This document shows positions 43,901 to 50,370 of a DNA stretch of 64,000 nt, in pieces. This stretch comes from Acidaminococcus fermentans. Its GTDB lineage: Bacteria > Bacillota > Negativicutes > Acidaminococcales > Acidaminococcaceae. The DNA is taken from contig NZ_VULN01000006.1 in the NCBI RefSeq assembly GCF_009696675.1, forward strand, positions 1-64,000. Reading direction: 5' to 3'. Both the position numbers and the translations under genes were made by a program. The notes beneath the pieces were generated by a model that saw only the letters and a program-made list of their open reading frames with translations, did no database searches and had not been told where the DNA came from. The first letter of the stretch is position 1. Each line of letters begins with the position of its first letter.

Positions 43901-46577
43901 TAACGCCGATATTATTGCCCGTTGCCAGGTCAGTTGCACCGCCCTTTACGTCAAGCGTCTTGTCCAGTGCAACGCTGCCCGTTCCCGTATCTCCAGCCAG
44001 TTTCAGACCATCCCCGAGAGTAGCCACCGTATGGGCCGCGCCATCCCCATCGGTGTAGCTGAGGCGGCCCGTGCCAGTGGTACCGGAAAGTTCCGGTGTA
44101 TCAACATAACCGGCAGTGATGGTGGTGGCCTTGTTGGTACTGCTGCTGTCCGCTCCTACGATCTTGAGGGAGCCGGCCTGGCCTCCGTCAGCGGAAGTCC
44201 TTTCCGTACCGGCAGTGACGGAATCAAACACTGGATTCTTGTCCAGAGAAATGGAAAGCCGGTTGTTGGCCGTATCCGTCAGCACCTTGATGTTCTGGGT
44301 GGAGTATTCCGTATCTTCCTTCCGGCCGCTGCCCTGGATCTGGAGAGTCCCCCCCTGGTCTACATGGACAGAAGTGTCAGTATCATTGCCCTGGAAGTTC
44401 ATGCCCTTGGTTTCCACAGCCTTCAGCTGGGCCACGTTCACCGCATCGGAATCCGCAGACCCGGCAGCCAAATTGGTGATCTGGCGGCTGATGGTCTTAC
44501 CTTCTGCAACTGTCCCCCCCAGGGAAACACCCCCGGAAGTGGACACCCAAGTGGCTGCCTTAGCTGCATTGGCAGGATCCGTCATATCCGGAGCCAAATA
44601 GCCGGTAGATCCTTTTTCCCGATTGGCAACAGAGTGTGCGCCTAAAGCTACGCCACCATCTGCCGTGGCATTGGCACTGGTACCAAAAGCGGAAGATTCG
44701 ACAGCATTTGCCCCAGCCGAATAGCCGTAAGCAGCAGAACCGGTTTCCACCGCTTCTGCACCATAACCCACGGCCACAGCGGCTCCATGTTCGGTGGACT
44801 CTGCATCATCATTTTTCGTACCGGCCTGGGCTCCAAGGCCCATGGCAACCGAAAAATTTCCGCTGGCGTTGGTACTGTTGCCCACAGCCACCGACTGGGT
44901 ACCAGCAGCCTCATTGCCATAGCCGATGGCCAAGGAATTGATACCTGAAGCAGCGCTGTTCACACCCATGGACAAAGACAAATCGCCGGATGCTGTAGTT
45001 CCCACGCCAAAGGCCATGGAAGCCGAGCCACTGGCTCCATCATTGTAGTAATTGGCCAAGCTGTTTTCTGCAACCGGCGTTATCGAATTGCCATCATCAT
45101 CTTTATAGGCCGTCTTGATGCTCAGGAAGTGGCGGCCCGCCTGTTCCAGCTGGTCTTCTGTTGCCGCCCGGCCGGTCACATAATTTCCCGGCGTCCAGGT
45201 ACGGTTGGAAAGGCCCGTCACAAAGTTCCCCGATGCACTTGCCCGGACAGATTCCAGCTTGAGGGTGGCCCCATCGTCATTGAGACTGCCCGGCTTCATA
45301 TAATCATAGGTAAAGGACTGATTGCCGATCTGGATTGCTCCCACCTTGGCAAGGCCTTGGGTCCCGTCTAGGGAAATAAAATTCCCCGTGTCCGTGCTGA
45401 GGCCGGCGGAAATGGTGCCAGCCGTGCCGTCCAGCACCACCTGCTTGGCACCGGTGGTGTCGGTGCTGTCCTTCAACGTGACCTTGGGCTTCAGGCTGAT
45501 GGTGGTGGTCTGTACGCCGTCCTGGTCCGTGGTTTCTTCCGCATGGACGTTGGTTTCATCACCCTTGACCTTGATCTGGTTTTTAGCCGTTGCCACCGCT
45601 TCCGCTTTGGCCTTGGTCAACTGTTCCATGACCACCACGTCATGGTCATCGATGCCGTCGGCTACGTTGACCAGGCGGTTGTAGGCGTCAGAATCATAGG
45701 TGTTTTCCGTAACGATATGATTCTGATACTGTACCGTATAATATACATCACCTTTTTTATGGCCAAAGGATACAATACGACCTTCTGTATCGGCTGCACG
45801 AGAAGAATCAATGACAGAAGCCGTGGCTTCATAGCCGATGGCCACCCCATTGGCCACAGTCACCGTGGCCTGGTTGCCGGCCGCCACAGCGCTGGCAGCC
45901 CCTGCACTGGTGCTGCCGCCAGCGATGCCTACGGAATAGTTTCCCTGGATAGTGGAAGAATAGCCGCCTATGGCTACGGAGCCTACCCCATAAATAGGAA
46001 ATGGATTGGAGGCGTCGGCCGCATATTCATTTCTGTTGGCATCCAGAAGAGGATCCCCGTTTTTATCTACAGCCACTTTACCTGTAATATTGCCGGTACC
46101 CCCAATAACCACAGAATCTGCGCCAAAGGCTTTGTTGCCGCTGCCCCCACTGACCGTGGCAAATTGGCCCCCTGCCTGATTCTGAGTACCGCCGGTAACG
46201 CTGGAATGTTTCCCGGTGGCTTTATTCTGCATGCCACCGCTAATGCTGGAGGATTCGCCTACAGCTTCATTATCACCACCGCCGCTAACGCTGGAATTTT
46301 TCCCTTCGGCCTTGTTTTTTTCACCACCGCTGACTGTGGCATTTTCTCCTGTTGCCTGGTTGGTTGAAGCACCCCCAGTGACTTTCCCTGTTGCCGCAAA
46401 CGCTTCTGAACAGGGGCTCCCCATAAAGAGCACCGCTCCCAGGCCCAGCACGGCTACCGTCTTTCCTGCCGTGGACAGACAGGTGCTTTTTTCCTTTCCA
46501 GCCCGTTTAGCCAGCTCAGACACCACCACATAGCAGTGCCGGACCCGGCTCCAGATGACTTTGTAGATTTTGTTCAT
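37947..46577 (-). CDS. Giant trimeric autotransporter adhesin (YadA family) with a C-terminal coiled-coil extension
   Basis: A 2,876-residue surface adhesin. The N-terminus is an extended signal peptide region (NKIYKVIWSRVRHCYVVVSE, ESPR) ending near SEAFA. Two YadA-type head regions with 14-residue repeats follow: near 70-180 (xNxAxGxxSSVSGG) and near 515-650 (AxGxxSxAxG). A long stalk contains seven GRAATE(D/E)QL motifs. The YadA anchor lies near 2735-2815 (LNFAAGFGHYRSANAAAIGA ... GVTFSLD). After the barrel come about 60 more residues of heptad coiled coil ending EQLSAKQ, where YadA proteins normally stop. Start 46577 has GGGAGG at 8 nt. A consensus promoter lies about 110 bp upstream. Confidence 0.93.
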   Translation of the reverse strand: MNKIYKVIWSRVRHCYVVVSELAKRAGKEKSTCLSTAGKTVAVLGLGAVLFMGSPCSEAFAATGKVTGGASTNQATGENATVSGGEKNKAEGKNSSVSGGGDNEAVGESSSISGGMQNKATGKHSSVTGGTQNQAGGQFATVSGGSGNKAFGADSVVIGGTGNITGKVAVDKNGDPLLDANRNEYAADASNPFPIYGVGSVAIGGYSSTIQGNYSVGIAGGSTSAGAASAVAAGNQATVTVANGVAIGYEATASVIDSSRAADTEGRIVSFGHKKGDVYYTVQYQNHIVTENTYDSDAYNRLVNVADGIDDHDVVVMEQLTKAKAEAVATAKNQIKVKGDETNVHAEETTDQDGVQTTTISLKPKVTLKDSTDTTGAKQVVLDGTAGTISAGLSTDTGNFISLDGTQGLAKVGAIQIGNQSFTYDYMKPGSLNDDGATLKLESVRASASGNFVTGLSNRTWTPGNYVTGRAATEDQLEQAGRHFLSIKTAYKDDDGNSITPVAENSLANYYNDGASGSASMAFGVGTTASGDLSLSMGVNSAASGINSLAIGYGNEAAGTQSVAVGNSTNASGNFSVAMGLGAQAGTKNDDAESTEHGAAVAVGYGAEAVETGSAAYGYSAGANAVESSAFGTSANATADGGVALGAHSVANREKGSTGYLAPDMTDPANAAKAATWVSTSGGVSLGGTVAEGKTISRQITNLAAGSADSDAVNVAQLKAVETKGMNFQGNDTDTSVHVDQGGTLQIQGSGRKEDTEYSTQNIKVLTDTANNRLSISLDKNPVFDSVTAGTERTSADGGQAGSLKIVGADSSSTNKATTITAGYVDTPELSGTTGTGRLSYTDGDGAAHTVATLGDGLKLAGDTGTGSVALDKTLDVKGGATDLATGNNIGVTANGSTLSLKLARDITGLDTVTAGGAKLGTQTDGNNPAQSGDYLTGLDNTTWTVGQTQPVTGRAATEDQLKSVSDVVDSNKTQITTNTEAIAQGLNFSASNKVDGTYKTVKKNLGDTVAVRANDAQDGHTYKTDNLTTEIDDNGIITVKMDTQLTADKVTVGTGDKTITVDGNSGNMTTGSSTLGSNGLTINNGPSVTLSGISGGSKQISDVASGKSGDDDSGSPVYGIETNAANIGDVKNIAAKTVTVSGDGANTKVERTPNTTDGTVDYKVSLNDTVTLGSDADKKIALDGTAGTVTVGDRVTLNGNTGTATIGGATLGKSGSDTYLTGLTNKTWDGTAVSGRAATEDQLKSVSDTVNTGWNAKVGDQILAVTPANKTLTFTAGDNIALTPTDSSKTITIATQPNVNFTTVRVGSTDGTDGIYIGSQPGGGANGSATSNITSITGLKNTAWVTDHFMSGRAATEDQLNEVAKTIKGEASASDIYVESGSVSYGNNGEGTGTLVRKNDKTTGQLTGLHDYYVTGGSVSTDGKTLNLTKNGGDAIPGIDMTNVLNQDSHLVAADSGEYTVGSDGKVTLKVKNNAAGSTPTDVVISGIASNAALQQGLNFEANEAEKEGGSAAYKAQLGGKVSIKGGAAQNGHTYNTDNITTTMDNGTITVKLDNDLTAHSLTAGSSTVNGTVRVTGTGGAYIEMDGSDGSLHMGNNGGRYSALYQDYGGAGFLNSADSSPRLKYDVDTAKGTYHTIATLEDGLKFAGDDAKNDTSKVVSTTLNSTLNITGGAAGNLTDNNIGVVKNDAGDGLAVKLNKDLTNMGTISFAPTTGTTGSGIKIGSQTIANNGTSPNDAAGDYITGLTNTKWSKDGIVSGRAATEDQLQQVAKSIVDGKETGGGFGLSDNAGNVVKQDLGGSIQLKAADDNLTTTADTTGKAITIGLSRTLTDMTSATFKDGTSGATAVVDGKGIVVTPNQGSEADKVKLTADGLSNGGKQITNVKSGLYDTAQNKPVDISTITAGSPMLQNGATIGDLQTVSNGVKTELTDKGLNFKGNDATTTVHRNLGDTLTIQGTGADGRDYDGGANVQVKADKNANTLTVQLDRDLNAHTLTLGKASTGTGTGEAGKLILNGTNKDNGMSPVSIGVTYRGNQDKEAMKTAMSRITYKGGNGNDHTVATLEDGLQLAGDNGEALNTTLDKKVTIKGGVAKDKLVDNTTDPTKNNNIGVVASQDKDGNTTLSLQLAKDITGLNTVTAGTVVMGNQSVVSDGKVTETGNFVAGLENTDWDGKDYVSGRAATEDQLKKVNDSITKVLGNGTFAITAGGRGEAVDATIEQNLGSAIRIFGDAPVTNEKNDGSGDFWDRSKANILTKVKKDHDGNDYVSVELQDHLDVGVHGDGKTIEGTDGSMQFKGKSAKEVNITGDTGITLSDNGKKAAALRQADGAGYLDLTGTAGTQATVSVHTVAKNLAQQDQTRLTYTDQGNKAHEVATLEDGLIFAGDTDDNVSRTLNGTLKIYGGADVNSLSDGKNIGVVASSDGLQLKLAKNLTGIESITGLTNTTITSADFATKGRAATEEQLKQAMSSVTTVTSGGGFGLTADDGKSVKADLGQTVSVKGSSNITTSVSEDGKSINIKLNNNVDLGSEGSISAGGVTINNSGIDAGGKNITNVNSGIVKGDDSDNTNAANIGDVKKLAGEAAQGAVDSLGTRDFTGDDGETISRKLGKSMKLSGGADTAKLTDKNIGVVKNADGTGLDIKLSKELTGLTSVTTGNSTLNNDGLTINNSEGKAGTTITNSGIKIAANGEGTHNVEISSNVSMGGQQIHDVAPGTKPTDAVNVSQLGGVVNGVNNAITRLDSRVDRVGAGASALAALHPLEFDPEDKLNFAAGFGHYRSANAAAIGAFYQPTESVRFNVGGSFGGGENMVNAGVTFSLDPKRRDRFQSRIVLMRTVQQLRSDNETLRQDNQKVHAQLDAMNDRLNKLTALVEQLSAKQ

Positions 46578-46686
46578 GACCATATCCTCCCTGAAAGATT
46601 CCTCTTTCTGCCGTAAAAAGTCTACTCTTTTGCTGTACTTTTAAATTATAGAAAACATAACATCGTTCTATACATATTATATTTCC

Positions 46687-46715
46687 ATTATATGTGGCTG
46701 TAAGATACTTGTCAA
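46687..46715 (-). promoter_or_regulatory. Consensus sigma-70 promoter of the adhesin gene
   Basis: Minus-strand TTGACA (46710-46715), exactly 17 bp, then TATAAT (46687-46692). Both hexamers match the consensus perfectly. The leader would be about 100 nt. Confidence 0.8.
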
Positions 46716-46825
46716 TATTGGTTATTTATTCGGTTTTTCTTTGTATTTGGTGTCATTTTACATGAGGCTGGAGGGGGGACAGGGGGGATAAGTGGCTAAG
46801 TGGTTAGGTGGTTAGGTGCCTTGGG

Positions 46826-46846
46826 GTTCATCGTTGGTCGTTGTGG
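46826..46846. repeat. Short 7-bp tandem repeat
   Basis: GTTCATC, GTTGGTC, GTTGTGG. Just before it, 46791-46818 has an 8-bp period (AAGTGGCT, AAGTGGTT, AGGTGGTT). Confidence 0.55.
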
Positions 46847-46847
46847 A

Positions 46848-47076
46848 GACCGGCTCCGCCGGCTTGAAAGGGAAACGCAGCCATGGGCTGCTAACCCACC
46901 ACCAGCCTGGCGGCTGGTCCCCCGCCCTTGCAAAGGGACGGATAAATGGCACGCAGGCTTCGCCCTGGTGCCAGAAGCGGGGGCATGGCCCCAGCGTATA
47001 TCCGCCCTTTTCAAGGGCGGGGGACCGTTGCGCTTGCGCAAGGGTGGTGGGTTAGCAGCGTCAGCTGCGTTTCCCT
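46848..47076. repeat. Hairpin-module repeat, two copies in inverted orientation
   Basis: The forward copy (46871-46945) is GCAGCC-loop-GGCTGC, TAACCCACCACC, a short stem AGCC-TGGC-GGCT, GGTCCCCCGCCCTT and a G-rich arm. The inverted copy (46998-47076) carries the stem TTGCGC-AA-GCGCAA instead. An extra hairpin CCGGC/GCCGG precedes it. No gene in 46716-47145. Confidence 0.8.
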
Positions 47077-47145
47077 TCAACAGCATCTGCCTCCGTCAGA
47101 TGGGTTCCTTTCCCCTAGGATGCCAAACCCTGAAACAATTAAAAA

Positions 47146-47171
47146 GGGGGTGTGAAAAAATTCACACCCCC
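47146..47171. terminator. Hairpin identical to that at 187-212
   Basis: GGGGGTGTGAA, AAAA loop and complement: the same 26 nt as after the LarA-like gene. Confidence 0.55.
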
Positions 47172-47186
47172 GATTACTGTTCTCTT

Positions 47187-47207
47187 GTCACTTGTCACTG
47201 GTCGAGT
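47187..47207. repeat. Short 7-bp tandem repeat
   Basis: GTCACTT, GTCACTG, GTCGAGT. Confidence 0.6.
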
Positions 47208-47210
47208 GAC

Positions 47211-47256
47211 AAAAATCCGACTGCTCCAGTTTTTTCTGGCGGCAGCCGGATTTTTT
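47211..47256 (-). terminator. Terminator of the RelB-like gene
   Basis: Stem AAATCCG-A-CTGC / GCAG-C-CGGATTT, with an inner CCAG/CTGG, directly past the stop codon; a T-run follows on the minus strand. Confidence 0.7.
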
Positions 47257-47529
47257 TCAAATATTGAAATCCTGTTTGATTTCCTCAAACATGTCTTCCG
47301 GTCTCTTGGTGGCCGTTCCCTGGGCCGGAGTGGGATCCACCGGTACCTGGTGGATGGCTGCCCGACGGCAGTCGGCGGACACTTCAAAGGGAATCCGGTT
47401 TTCCCGGACCGTTCTTCTGGCAAAAATGGTGAAAGCGGTGGTCATGTTCATGCCCACGTTGCTGCAAAATTCCTCAAACTCTTTTTTCAGATCCGCATCC
47501 ATACGGATATTTACATTAACGGATGCCAT
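47257..47529 (-). CDS. RelB/DinJ-family antitoxin, no toxin next to it
   Basis: A 90-residue protein with the ribbon-helix-helix N-terminus of RelB/DinJ antitoxins (SVNVNIRMDADLKKEFEEFC, MTTAFTIFARRTVRENRIPF). Such proteins bind their own promoter and neutralise a RelE/YafQ-type RNase. No toxin gene lies on either side: a terminator follows at once, and repeats lie upstream. It may be a leftover or may act on a toxin elsewhere. Confidence 0.82.
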   Translation of the reverse strand: MASVNVNIRMDADLKKEFEEFCSNVGMNMTTAFTIFARRTVRENRIPFEVSADCRRAAIHQVPVDPTPAQGTATKRPEDMFEEIKQDFNI

Positions 47530-47623
47530 AGTCCATCAACCCCTCTGTACTTGATGTTTTGCATTATACAGCCGTTGCAATGGAATGTCAACAAGGAAGT
47601 GTTGCCGGATGCAGCACTTCCTG

Positions 47624-47665
47624 TCACTAGCCGGCAGTCACTAGTCTCCAGCCGAAGGAAGGAGG
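47624..47665. repeat. Degenerate 7-bp tandem repeat
   Basis: Six 7-mers: TCACTAG, CCGGCAG, TCACTAG, TCTCCAG, CCGAAGG, AAGGAGG. Between here and 47836 lies a degenerate unit (47674-47740) beginning CGAGATGGGTCAGATGCGCG; no gene is visible. Confidence 0.75.
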
Positions 47666-47836
47666 AGACAGGCCCGCGAGATGGGTCAGATGCGCGAAAA
47701 AGATGTCAGAACCGGTCTTTACGGGCCTCTCAGACATCAGATGGCAGCTTTGAACGATTGGGAAGCAGTAACGCCATGCTTATCCTGTGATCCATTATTG
47801 TCTGACAGCCCTGCAAAATATCGGCTATCGCCGATG

Positions 47837-47883
47837 CCCCCACCACCATGCTTCGCATGGTCCCCCGCCCCTCCCAGGGCGGA
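47837..47883. repeat. Partial hairpin-module repeat
   Basis: CCCACCACC, stem ATGC-TTC-GCAT, then GGTCCCCCGCCC and a partner arm. The GCAGCC hairpin is missing. Confidence 0.6.
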
Positions 47884-47916
47884 CTTTTTGTTGGTGCAAT
47901 CCACCCCCGATTCCCG

Positions 47917-48063
47917 CCAGGCGCACGAGATGGGTCCAGATGCGCGAAAGCGGGGAGTTTCGAATGCGGCATAGTACTACCTTCGACTCCCGCCCTGGGC
48001 GTCAGAGTGGGTCAGATGCGCGAAAGGAGGGATTTGGTTCGTGGCACAAGCCCCCGTCTCCCA
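47917..48063. repeat. Two hairpin units in tandem before the 128-bp element
   Basis: Each unit has a GC-rich start, AGATGGGTCCAGATGCGCGA or AGTGGGTCAGATGCGCGA, then an imperfect hairpin. The pair recurs at 50087-50235 before the second 128-bp element. Confidence 0.7.
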
Positions 48064-48191
48064 CCAGGCGCGGAAGATGTACCCAGATACGCGAAAGCGG
48101 GAATTTTGGAGCTGGGCATAGTACTAAGTGGTACATGCCCAGCTCCAAAACTCCCGCTGACAAAGTAGATGGGTGCATATTCCGCGCCTGG
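48064..48191. repeat. 128-bp nested hairpin element, copy 1
   Basis: Outer stem CCAGGCGCGGAA (48064-48075) pairs with TTCCGCGCCTGG (48180-48191). A 24-bp inner stem (48096-48119 with 48135-48158, one mismatch) closes a short loop. It ends 15 bp before the stop codon of the 48207-49814 gene. Copies 2 and 3 have a different inner-stem sequence that still pairs. Confidence 0.85.
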
Positions 48192-48206
48192 GTTATGCGT
48201 TAGCCC

Positions 48207-49814
48207 CTAGTACGCCGCCACCGTCCCATCCGTCCTCCCCTCCGTGGCCCCCACCAGGGTGCCGTCTTCCCGGCGCCAGATGATCTGGCCCCGGCCGAAG
48301 GTGGAGCGGTCCTGTTTCACGACGATTTCGTGGCCCCGGGCCCGGAGGCCTTCTATAATGGCCGGATCCACCTGAGCTTCCACTTCCACTTTTTTCCCTT
48401 CGATCCACTGCCACCGGGGTGCATCCAGGGCGGCCTGGGGATTCATATGGAAATCCAGGGAGTTCAGAATTACCTGGAGATGGCCCTGGGGCTGCATGAA
48501 GCCTCCCATGACCCCGAAGGGCCCCACGGCCTTTCCGTCTTTGGTAAGAAAGCCGGGGATGATGGTGTGGTAGGGTTTCTTCCCAGGGGCCAGGCAGTTG
48601 TCCATGGCCGGATCCAGACTGAAATTGTTTCCCCGGTCGTTGAGGGCGATGCCGGTGCCGGGGATCACCATGCCGGAGCCGAAGCCCCGGAAGTTGCTCT
48701 GGATGAAGGATACCATGTTCCCTTCTCCATCAGCAGTGCACAGGTACACGGTGCCTCCGCTGAAGGGTTTCCCCCACCGGGGTTCCAGGGCCCGGTCCCC
48801 GATCAGGCTCCGGCGCTGATCCGCATAGTCCTGGCTCAGCAGGTCTTCCACCCGGGCGTGCATGAACCGGGGGTCCGCCACATAGTGCCGGGCATCGGAA
48901 AAGGCCAGTTTCATGGCTTCGATCTGTTTGTGGTAGCTGTCCAAGGTTTCCCGTTCCTCCAGATGGAAGCCCTTCATGATGTTCAGGGCCATCAGGGCGG
49001 TGATCCCGTGGCCGTTGGGAGGAATCTCCCACACATCATAGCCCCGGTAGTCGGTGCGGATGGGATCCACCCACTGGGCCCGGTAGCCGGCCAGGTCTTC
49101 TTTCCGGAGATAGCCTCCGGTGGCCCGGCTGAACTGGTCGATTTTGTCTGCCAGTTCACCCCGGTAGAAGGCTTCGCCGCCGGTTTGGGCCAGCCGTTCC
49201 AGGGTCCGGGCATGATCCGGGAAGGCAACGGTTTCCCCTACTTCCGGAGCGGATCCTGTGGGCAGGAAGGTGGAGAAAAAGCCGGCAAAAGCCGGGTCGT
49301 CCCTAAAGGGAGCGAAGGTGGTTTCGGCGGCTTTCCACAGTTTTCCCGCAATGGGGGAAACCGGGAACCCGTCCCGGGCGTATTCAATAGCCGGTTCAAA
49401 GAGTTTGGCAAAAGGCAGCCGGCCGAACCGCCGGTGGAGTTCTGCCCAGGCAGACACAGCCCCGGGGACGGTGACCGGGATCCAGCCCCGCTGGGGCATT
49501 TCCGTATACCCGGCGGCCAGGACCTTGTCCCGGGTCAGGAGCGCCGGGGCCGGGCCGCTGCCGTTGAGGCCGTAGAGACGGTCTTTGATCCACACCAGAG
49601 CAAAGGCGTCGCTGCCCAGGCCGTTGCAGTCAGGTTCCACCACCGTAAGGCAGATGGCAGTGGCCAGGGCCGCATCCACCGCGTTGCCCCCCTGGAGCAG
49701 CATCCGCAGCCCCGCCTGGGCCGCCAGAGGCTGGCCGGTACAGACCATCCCCCGCCGGGCCAGGATCACCCGGCGGCGGGAAGGATAAGGATAGGAAGAA
49801 AGATTGTAATCCAT
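48207..49814 (-). CDS. Gamma-glutamyltransferase family protein (YwrD-like), no signal peptide
   Basis: A 535-residue GGT-family protein of a different branch: AAQAGLRMLLQGGNAVDAAL near residue 35, GLGSDAFALV, and the processing site SGGTVYLCTADGEGNMVSF with the catalytic Thr. GKKPYHTIIPG and GPFGVMGGFMQPQGHLQVIL follow. It resembles YwrD-type proteins more than the two GGTs at 6-10 kb. No signal peptide. AAGGAGG precedes the ATG. It lies alone between repeat-filled spacers, after the DUF4143 gene. Confidence 0.87.
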   Translation of the reverse strand: MDYNLSSYPYPSRRRVILARRGMVCTGQPLAAQAGLRMLLQGGNAVDAALATAICLTVVEPDCNGLGSDAFALVWIKDRLYGLNGSGPAPALLTRDKVLAAGYTEMPQRGWIPVTVPGAVSAWAELHRRFGRLPFAKLFEPAIEYARDGFPVSPIAGKLWKAAETTFAPFRDDPAFAGFFSTFLPTGSAPEVGETVAFPDHARTLERLAQTGGEAFYRGELADKIDQFSRATGGYLRKEDLAGYRAQWVDPIRTDYRGYDVWEIPPNGHGITALMALNIMKGFHLEERETLDSYHKQIEAMKLAFSDARHYVADPRFMHARVEDLLSQDYADQRRSLIGDRALEPRWGKPFSGGTVYLCTADGEGNMVSFIQSNFRGFGSGMVIPGTGIALNDRGNNFSLDPAMDNCLAPGKKPYHTIIPGFLTKDGKAVGPFGVMGGFMQPQGHLQVILNSLDFHMNPQAALDAPRWQWIEGKKVEVEAQVDPAIIEGLRARGHEIVVKQDRSTFGRGQIIWRREDGTLVGATEGRTDGTVAAY

Positions 49815-49886
49815 GAGAATACCTCCTTGTAAAGAAGACTGTGTACACCAGTCCGTAGGGGCCGCACGCCAGGCGGCCCGCTGTGG

Positions 49887-49907
49887 GTTCGTCGTTTGTC
49901 GTTTGTC
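49887..49907. repeat. Short 7-bp tandem repeat
   Basis: GTTCGTC, GTTTGTC, GTTTGTC. Confidence 0.65.
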
Positions 49908-49917
49908 ATTAAGGAAG

Positions 49918-50070
49918 AAAACCGCACCGCGGTTTTCTAAAAAGAGAAACGCAGCCTATGGCTGCTAACCCACCACCAGCCTGGCGGCTGGTCCCCAGCT
50001 ACGGCATAAGCGACCTCGCTATCCGCTGAAGCGGATGCTCCCTGCTTACGCCCTTGAAAAGGGCGGATAT
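49918..50070. repeat. Hairpin-module repeat with a short insertion
   Basis: A small hairpin AACCGC-ACC-GCGGTT (49920-49935) is followed by GCAGCC-TAT-GGCTGC, CCACCACC, stem AGCC-TGGC-GGCT, then GGTCCCC. About 50 bp containing ATCCGC-TGAA-GCGGAT interrupts the module before GCCCTTGAAAAGGGCGGATA. Confidence 0.75.
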
Positions 50071-50086
50071 AAAAAGAGAGAGAGGG

Positions 50087-50235
50087 CCAGGCGCACGAGA
50101 TGGGTCCAGATGCGCGAAAGCGGGGATTTTCGAGGGCGGCACAGTACTCGCCTCCGATTCCCGCCCTGGGCGTCAGAGTGGGTCAGATGCGCGAAAGCGC
50201 GGGATTTGGTTCGTGGCATAACCTTCGGTTTCCCG
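50087..50235. repeat. Two hairpin units in tandem before the 128-bp element
   Basis: Same order and sequence type as 47917-48063, beginning CCAGGCGCACGAGATGGGTC. Confidence 0.7.
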
Positions 50236-50363
50236 CCAGGCGCGGAAGATGTGCCCAGATACGCGAAAGCAGCGGATTTTGGCTGAGGCATAGTACAAGG
50301 ACGTACATGCCCCAGTCAAAATCCGCTGCTGACAAAGTAGATGGGTGCATCTTCCGCGCCTGG
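50236..50363. repeat. 128-bp nested hairpin element, copy 2
   Basis: Outer stem CCAGGCGCGGAA / TTCCGCGCCTGG at 50236-50247 and 50352-50363. The inner stem starts AGCAGCGGATTTTGG and pairs across a loop at about 50290-50310. It ends 7 bp before the stop codon of the ATPase gene. Confidence 0.85.
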
Positions 50364-50370
50364 TTATGCG

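Noticed and set aside
42687-44645. Open frame of 652 codons on the plus strand
   Set aside because: Also antisense to the adhesin repeats; nothing supports it as a gene.
46848-50363. CRISPR array suggested by repeated units
   Set aside because: Unit spacing and spacer lengths are irregular, units are palindromic along their length, and no cas gene is nearby.
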